Assembly (NCBI GenBank): GCA_005406025.1
Contig: BGZK01001606.1
Location: 62,001-126,000, forward strand
Reading direction: 5' to 3'
DNA: 64,000 bases
DNA from: Eumeta japonica
Taxonomy: Eukaryota; Arthropoda; Insecta; Lepidoptera; Psychidae
The notes beneath the pieces are model-generated. The model had not been told where the DNA came from. It saw only the letters and a list, made by a program, of their open reading frames with translations, and did not search any database. The position numbers were made by a program, and so were the translations under genes. Shown here piece after piece: positions 35,901 through 44,900 of this stretch. How positions within the stretch are numbered: position 1 is the stretch's first letter; each line of letters begins with the position of its first letter.

Positions 35901-38900
35901 ACGAACGTTGGGGTTCCACAGGAGCAGCATACAACGATCGGCTGTAGTGTTTGTTATTGTACGTGACAGTCTACCGAGTACGTAAGAATTAAATTAGTAA
36001 AATAAATTGTAGGGCATAATCCTCACTGTGTCGAGTAAAAAAGGTAAAGGTACCTGATGAAAGCGATGCGAGCCAGGTTGTGCGAGGAATCAGGCGCGGC
36101 CGTGCGGTAGAACAGCGGGAACTCGCCGCGGTCGCTCAGCGCCGGCGACGTCGACCCGAACGACACCTGACGGCGGACAATATGTCGATCGATCGATATA
36201 ATGAAACATGTGAGCTAGATATTTTCGAGGCCAGCAACAAAGAGGCATATATAAGAATAACAGGGTCGCTTATTGAAAAGTTTGACTTAATAATTTTCTT
36301 CGTAAATTTTATGTTCAAGATTTTTATGATTATCTTTATACAATGTTTGCGCATAGAAAACGAAAAAAAGTAAGGACTCCGATAATTTACGTTAATAATA
36401 TGCTAATTTGGACTATTCAGAAATCTTAGATCTACGTTCATAAAAAATCAAAGAAAGTTAAGCAAAATACATCGCGGAGCCCGAGCACTGGGCAGAATTC
36501 GAGTTCGTCACGCGGCGCCGCGACCCGACGACTGCGCCCGCGCTTGCAGCCTGGCCGAGCATTTATTAAGGTCGTGCCTAGATTGTTTATAAATGTTTTT
36601 TCAATCTAATATTTTTGTTATAGTTACTTTGGCAAAGTTGTTCTAAAAAAGAAGGAGATTATAAATATTTGCGAAAAGATGCACGATCTATTCCATCCTA
36701 TGTATTATATGTATATTAAAATTAAATGTAAATAAAATATACTGGAAAATTATCTTGACTTTGCATATAAAATACGAAAAAAACCTTTTCCCCGATCTTC
36801 TATTTAAAAGCAACTAAAGTTTTACATTTATTTATCTCTACGTATCACAAAAATAGTTTACAAAAATGTATGGTCCTTTCATATTTCTTTTTATTCTTAA
36901 CTATTCTTTCATTGAATAGAAATATCTCTGAATTACTTTTTTTGAATGTCACTGATCCGGCTGCCGCACCGGCCGTGTTTCATTCAGTGCTCTTGCTTAG
37001 TTATTGCGTGTTTAATATTCATCCGTAAAACATACCCTTATTAGTTGATATCGCTTCGTTCTCAAAATACAAATGAAACTGACTGACATCGGAGTGATGA
37101 AATGAATATCCCGTGTTCCTAATTTGGGAAAAAAAATCAAATGCTTGAAATTCTAATCATAAAATGTTTCGTTTAGTCGAAATAATTGAGTGGGAATAAA
37201 AAGGAACCGATCGTATAAAAATTAGGAACGAGGTAGTGCGTCCTACGTCCGAGTGAGCCGTAGCGAATCTCAAGTGTTCCGTTATGAAAATTAAACACTA
37301 GTTGGGCGGAGATTCGTCGCGCTTCGACGGAAATCGGTGCGGGCGGCCGACAGATTGTGATCTCGGCGCGTGACCGCACTCGACGTCGGCGGCGCGCCGC
37401 GCATGTGCCGCGCGGCGCGTCCTCGGCGCTGCGGCTGACGTCGCTCGTGCTCGATAAGCGACAGCATCTGCCCCTTTCTGCATCTACAATCCTTTTTTTA
37501 GGATTACATTACTAATTAAGAACTTTTCGCATTCTTTTATTTCTGAATCTATTGAATTGTTTCTCATATTTTATTTTATTATCATACACGTTGTCAGTCA
37601 AGAATAAATATGTTTGTTTTTGTCTTTTATTTATCCAGTATTTCTAATTATTACATATTATGTATTTTATGCTAAATGTAACAACGCCTTTCTCAATCGC
37701 GAAAATTAAAGCGTGATATGAGGAGGTGGAGGAAAGGAACGAAACAGCCTTTTTTGTTTCTGTGAAAAAGAAACATTATTGCCCTTCGGCATATCGTAAC
37801 TGTTTGTCCAAAAATATGACACAGCGTCATAAGATGCTGTCGATTTCGTCATTGGTTTTGACAGTGACGAATTTTTGTAATCGGTTTCCATTCACATTAT
37901 GATTTTCCTCTCGAAGGCGTATTTCTTTTTTTGCCATACGACCATTTATCGTTACTCTCTCAGACGTACTAATTTTCGTACAACTCGGTTATCGTTATAT
38001 TCATAATCCTCATATCCATTATTATCGTTGATGTTTCCAAAACACGATACTAAAAAAGAAACAACCACAAAAATTGGTCTCCGTCCCTCCCGATGACAAC
38101 TTCATGTTTTGTCCGTACTCGTACATGACACTAATCGCTAGGTAGCTTTTAGAGTTATCTCACAATTTCCGAGTTCCGTAATGTTATGAGCAACGGCAAA
38201 AACAAATGTGCATCGATGTGCCCAAAACTATAATTAATTAAAACAATTAGTTGTGTCATTTCTATCACTTGTTAAGCTACATTTGTAGTATAAGTTGTCT
38301 GTCGTTAAATAAATTGAAAAACAGTAGATCAAATACATTTAATTTGCCAATATCCTCGTATTTCGATTTTGGTTGTCCTACTACGTACACAAAGGATTAA
38401 GAGGTTTCAAACATTGCTAATTTCTTTTGTTGAGACTACTTTAATTTTATTATTATGTTACCTTATATAAACAAAACTTTGCTTTCTACATCTCTAAGTA
38501 ACTTAAAAAAATAGGATGTCGGTACCTGGACGATGTTCCAGTAGGGGACGATCTTGGCGATGGTTTCGGTGACCTCGGAGCAGGCCGAGCCCAGCAGCAT
38601 GAGCACGCGCGCGCCGCGCCCGGCGCCGTACAGCGCGTGGAAGAGCCGGTCCACGCCCACGCCCGGATCGCACTGCCGACGCCACAGCGCGTCTTAAAGC
38701 GGCCTTTACATTATACGCTGTCGCACGTACGACGGTCGTGCAAGTTGTTTGCAACTGTCGCAAGCGTCTTTACATTTATACGACAAGTCGAAAACGACTG
38801 CGAGAAAACTCACTCATTCTTCATACGGCTTCGGAATGGATCGTAATAAACTACTTGTAATTACGGCGAATGTAATGTGTAAAAAAAAAAGATTCCAGTG

Positions 38901-41900
38901 AATAAAGAATTGGCTAAGGCAAAGAAAAGCATTTTCTCACATTGGCTTATCGCAGGGTTTCAAACTTGTGACCACGTACCCTTTTTTAAAGTTTCTAGAG
39001 AACGGTGAACCCCCCATAAGATAGTAATAAAATTGGCTGTAGGTAAAAATACGGTTTTTGTTTCAATAAAAAGTAAGAAACAATAAATAATAATAAAAAC
39101 AAACAAAAAGAAATGTATTTTCAGTATTAATGTGATGGATGGGCTTGTTTCTAGTCGCAAATTGAGTCACTTCTTAAATTTTATTTGCATAAGATGAACT
39201 CTTAATATTCCACAAACAAGAATGTTTTTGATATATATTTATGAATTCTTTTAAGAACCTTTTGTTTTCGTTCTCCGTTTCATCCTTGTACACATTTGAA
39301 GCTAAACGACGCAGGCGTACAAATTGTACCGATTAGTATTTACGACCGATGACCGGTCGCATACGACAGCCCTTTACATTATACAACCGTCGTACCGATC
39401 TATACGACGGTCGTATAGATCGGTACGACGGTTGTATAATGTAAAGAGCCTATAAAACACTTGGACGCACCGCTTTATCGGACAATAAGGACGAACAGAG
39501 TTTCCGAATAGGTAAATCTTTATGTAAAGCCAAGTCATCGTCTGCCGTCGGCTGACTTCGCCGTCGTGAGCCGACCGAATGCGCGTCGATGTTCGTGCAG
39601 GGGAGCGCCGCGCGGCGCCGGCCGCGCGAGTGCGGTGTTTTCGGCCACTAAATCTATCGCTGCCGCCACTCCTATGGTCGAAGTGTCTCACCTAGTTTTA
39701 TTTTATGATCAGAAGCGATATGATGGCGGCACCTCGTATGGTACGGATATCAGGAGCAAGTTTTTGAAGTTGCCAGAGAAAACGATCGCTGAGAACGAAA
39801 ACGTTGATTCGATATCCGATCGGTGGTATTTATGTGTAGATAGCGAGCTACCTATCGTTTATTTTGATAAAAATACTGTTCCACTTATATTTACGTTAAA
39901 AATCGTAATGCTTCCACTGACAATAACTAAGCTTTTACTTCGAGATCCCTTAACTAATACGAATGCAGAGCTTTACTTGACTCAGTTACACCTAATATAG
40001 TGCTGGAAAGACACCTCAAACTTTTATTCAAGTTAGTCCTCAGTTACGTAGCAGTAAATACGTAATGTGCGATAAAACGAAACCTATATTCATTATTAAT
40101 AGGTTTTATAAAAATGCAACTAATCACACTAAAATTAACACAGGTACACATTTTAATTAAAATGCCTTAAAGGAAAGCTTCATAATAACTAGTTAGCTTT
40201 CTACTTTACATTTTTAGGGTTCCGTACCTCAAAAGGAAAAAACGGAACCCTTATAGGATCACTTTGTTGTCCGTCTGTCCGTCCGTCCGTCCGTCTGTCA
40301 AGACCCTTTTTCTCAGGAACGCGTGGAGGTATGAAGCTGAAATTTATATCAATTACTCAGGTCTACTGTCCCTTGAAGCTGTGAAAAAATCAAACTTCTA
40401 AGCCAACGCAATCAAAAGATACAGCCGTTTATGCCGCAAATTTTCGACACTTGCAAGGGAATCAAAACCTACAGGGTGCTTCCCGTGAACTCAGAATCTT
40501 GAAATTTGGTACGAAGCAACGTCTTATAGCATAGATAAAGGAAAAATTACGAAAACCATAAATTTTAGTTACATCACATAATATATATTTTTTAATAATT
40601 TTAAACTTACTACCCATTTCCTCATAAACGCGTAGAGGTATTAAATTGATATTCATACCAAATACTCAGGTCTATAATACCTTTAAGCTGTAACAAAATC
40701 AAACTTCTATGTCAACGCAATCAAAAGAAACAGCAATTTAAGCTGCATATTTTGAAACTCGCAAGTACTCGCAAGGGAATAAAACTAAAGGGTACTTCCA
40801 GTCGACCTAGAATCTTGAAATTTGGCATGAAGCAACGTTTTATAGCACATAAAGGAAAAATCCGAAAACCTTAAATTTTTAGTTACATTACAAAATATAT
40901 ATTTTTAATAAATATAAACTTATTACTTTTTTCCTCATGAACGCGTAGAGCTATCAAGTTGAAATTCATATGAAATACTTAGATCTAATTGCCTTTAACC
41001 CGTGAAAAAATTCTAAGTCAACGCAAAACGCAAAAGTACAACCATTGATACCGCATATTTTGAAACTCGCAACTACACGCAAGGGAATTAAAACCTAAAG
41101 ACCACTTCCCGTTGACATAGAATCTCGAAATTTGGTAAAACGAACTTTGTAAACCTTGCAGGTTTGTACGGAACCCTCGGTGCGCGAGTCCGACTCGCAC
41201 TTGGCCGGTTTTTTTTTATTTGATAGGTATAGCTGAAAATCGCCGAGTCGTGTTTACAAAATAAGATGAGCGCGGTGGGATAGGCCTATATTTTTTCATA
41301 GAACGTCTTATATAATATGAATGAGGCGGCGCCGTGGTGCCGACGGAGGTTGCGGAACATTGTCTTCGGGGCTCCTCCCGAAGCCCTCACGACTTGAAAG
41401 ACGCCGATCGTAATGGACCATTCGGTTAAGTCGTTTTAGTATAAAGCTGCGGCGGTCCAAACGCGACGTAGTCCGTCTTACAAACATAAAACCTTTTTTG
41501 ACTTTCCCACTGAGTATTTTCGTAGGAGGCGAATTGCTTTGAAAGAATTGTACTGTAAGTCTAAATAAAAAGATTGATTACGAAAATATTAGGTTTCAAT
41601 GTTTGATGACTAAAATGTAGTCCAGATGTTTTTTCACGAGTCACGGTGTGTGGCCGCCACGGAGGTCGCGGTGTGCGTTACGGAGGGACCGTTAGGGGTA
41701 TTGCTTCAAGAAATGTGTCGAGTCGTCGGTTACGTGATCGCTCGTTGACACCCATCTCTACAAATGATGTAGTCGACAATCTTCAACGGTTGTGACCGTC
41801 ACAGGTATAATTTTTACTCGGAATACAGCAATGTGAAGCCGTCTGCGTTGTAGCTCACGTTTTTAATTATTCTCTTCAATAATTGTTTAGCGCTGGGTAA

Positions 41901-44900
41901 TTTCGTGTGTTTCATATAATTAATTCGTTCTTCTGTTACTCTCTACATGGTTTTTGTTCCTCTCATTATTAGCTTAAGTAATAAGTTGAAAATAGTGAAA
42001 AATAGAGGTACTGGTCCTAAAAATACGTGTGATAGCTCATTCGATCCGAAATAGTCTCTAAAAAATGTATCAAAAGCGTTTATTAGCACATAAAAAAATG
42101 CAAAAGTCATAAACAAAGATGAAAAAAAGGTTTTCCCTTTTTCGCCGATATCTCGTAAAACATTGATATTTAGGAAATGAAAAGAAGATCATTAAAGAAG
42201 AAGAAATTTGCTATAAAAAGGTCCTACCTCTTACAATTGTATTTTCATTACTTATAATTTTAATTTAACGCTGAAAATGGATCTCCGTGCGGCATTTTAA
42301 GTTAGCGCACGCGGCGTTAAAATCGAGTACGTCACACTAAATAATCTTTTTAAGATATTAAATATTAATTTAAAATTTGAATAAATTTTGGTGTATTTAG
42401 GACACTAAAAAATTTAATCCCGTAGAAAATTTAAGTTAAAGTGAATTTTATAACAAGTTTGACAATGGTTAATTAACAAAATTTTCTCCAACTTTCGTCT
42501 TCATTGGACGTTGAAAAATATGTTTAAATAATTGAAATAATTTTTTTTCGTTTCGTGGAACTCTTCTTATACACATGCATAATAAGATCACGTCATAAAA
42601 GTTTAAGAAATTTCTATGCTTTGTTTATAATAAATTTTTAAATTAAACAGAAACTGAAAAATAAAGTAATATTATTTTAGTTAGCGAAAAACAAAATACC
42701 TTTTTTTTATTGTTAATTGTTTATTGCTTCTGAAATTTATATGTCCTAATAAATGCTTTCGATTTATTTTTCTAGACCAGCGGTTCTCAAACTTTTTTGA
42801 TGATGGAACTTTTTTGAAAAGCAAAATACTTGACGGAACCCTATAATAAAACAATCGTTTATAAAGTGTATTCTTTATTAATAAGCGTAATAAAAGTACA
42901 ATGTAACAGTAACTAATTATTACTTACTTTACCACAGGGCAAGTACATTATTGGAAGATATTAAAAAAGGAAAAATCTAACTAATGGGAGGTATGAAACT
43001 GTGTTTTATTTTTCATCAATTGGTTGATATCAAGTTTGATAGAAGACAGTTGAAGTCTCATATCAGGTTGGGCGTTCAGTCTATTGAGATATTTTGTTTT
43101 CGTGGCTGAGGTTGAGAATCCTGTTTCGCACAGATATGTTGTTGGGAACGGGAGAAGAATATTCAGAGCCATTTTGCCAAGCATTGGATATTCATCACGG
43201 ATTCTGCACCAAAAATCGTTGGGAGACGTCGTTTTGAACAGCGACTCCATACTTGTGTCTGATGAGATTTCTAAAAGAGATTCATATATCTCGTTTGACA
43301 TACTTTCGGGTAAAAATGGGTAAAATTGGTAAAAATGGATTATGAATCCATGAATTAAGTTTCATTTTTGTATTCTGTTCTTTGTTCTGATTGTTGTAAA
43401 CAATCTCGACTTTATGTTTTTAAAATTAGAGCCGAAAGTCGCTTTTTCACAACTATAGCGCCTAATTCAGAGGCGGCTTTTATCAAAGGGACTGCGCGCT
43501 CTCAAGTGTACCCGCGGCGAGCGGAGTCCAAACGTTCGATTAGAACGGAACTCTAACGGAACTCTTCAATTCTTTGGAGCAAATTAACGATACTCGGCCA
43601 AATCTTTTATAGGCTATCCGAATATTTGAGCCCGGATATTCGATGTCTATTGCTGGGTATGTTGTAGTGTTTCCTTGGCAATGTAAAAATGACAATGATT
43701 GTAACTACATTATATTATCGTAATAATTTGATTGGCTTTTAATTAGTCTAATATTTTTCATTTCCTTTTACTTAGGAGAAATCTAAAAAATTTTTTTGAT
43801 CGTTGTTTGTTGTTCATAAATATGTGTTGAGTTAAATTTGAAGTGGGTAGGTAGGTACCTACCTCCTTGCATGGTAATCACATAGATCGTACCTACATAT
43901 TAATGATAAGAAAAAGTAAGTTGATTATTAAGTTGTAGAAGAATACGCAATGATTTTTTTTAAATTTTTTAGTGCATATTAATTTTTTGGAATAATTTTT
44001 GTTTTGAAGTCGGTTTTTTTGTTAATATTTTCGTAAATTTTTTGATTTTTAGTAAATCTGAAGTCTACTAACTAATTTTTCTGAATATGAGTAGACCTAC
44101 TAAGCGTGCTATCATAGATCGCTCCCTTACTGTAAAGCTGTGTAGGAGTTCCGTTGATCATCATATTCGACTACGACAATTATTTGACCATAACGACGTT
44201 ATGGTAGGTAACTCAAATATCCGGATAGCCTATAAAAGATGCAGTCGAGTATCGTTAATTTGCTCCTAAGAATTGAAGAGTTCCGTTACTTTGTTATGGA
44301 TCCAATAATCAGAACCTAACCAAACTCTCACCAAATTATCATTGATGTACATCCTTTCCAAAAAAAAAAAAAAGAATCATCGAAATCGATTGGCGTAATA
44401 TTAAGTTATTCGTCCATTTGTCGCGCACATAGTTAATGCAAATTTAAGACTTATATGGTTTTCTCATGGATGCCATTGTCAGAACTAAACCAAATTTAAA
44501 TAAGACCACACTGAAATGACCAGATTTCAAATAAAAGAAAAATCATCAAAATCGGTTCACTCAGTCGAAAGTTCTGAGGTAATAAACATAAAAAGACAGT
44601 CGAATTGAGAACCTCCTTCTTTTTTTGAAGTCGGTTAAAAATGTGTGATAGCTCATTCGATCCGGAGAAATATCTAGAAAAATGAATCAAAAGCGTTTAT
44701 TAGGCCGTAAATTGCAGAAGTAATGAACAATTAACAATGAAAAAAAAAAGGTATTTAGTTTCTCGCCGACTAAAATATTATTATTACTTTGATTTTTCAG
44801 TTTTTGTTTGATTTAAAAATTTATTATAAATAAAGTGATGAAATTACTGTTTTTTTAATGCATATCAATTTTTTTTGGAATAAATTTTGTGTTGAAGTCT

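Larger units (their letters stand above)
38695..39452. mobile_element. Foldback element with CTTTACATTATAC ends, abutting a receptor exon
   Basis: Left end AAGCGGCCTTTACATTATAC, right end GTATAATGTAAAGAGCC (inverse complement). Inside, both ends are rich in CGACGGTCGT and GTCGCA palindromic text (38718-38790 and 39330-39446). A hAT-like remnant lies in the middle. The target duplication is unclear. No transposase. It sits within 30 bp of the 38526-38672 exon. Confidence 0.6.

Noticed and set aside
39566..40000. 144-codon + strand open frame
   Set aside because: Starts in a GC patch next to the foldback element, with no homology, conserved motif or splice support.
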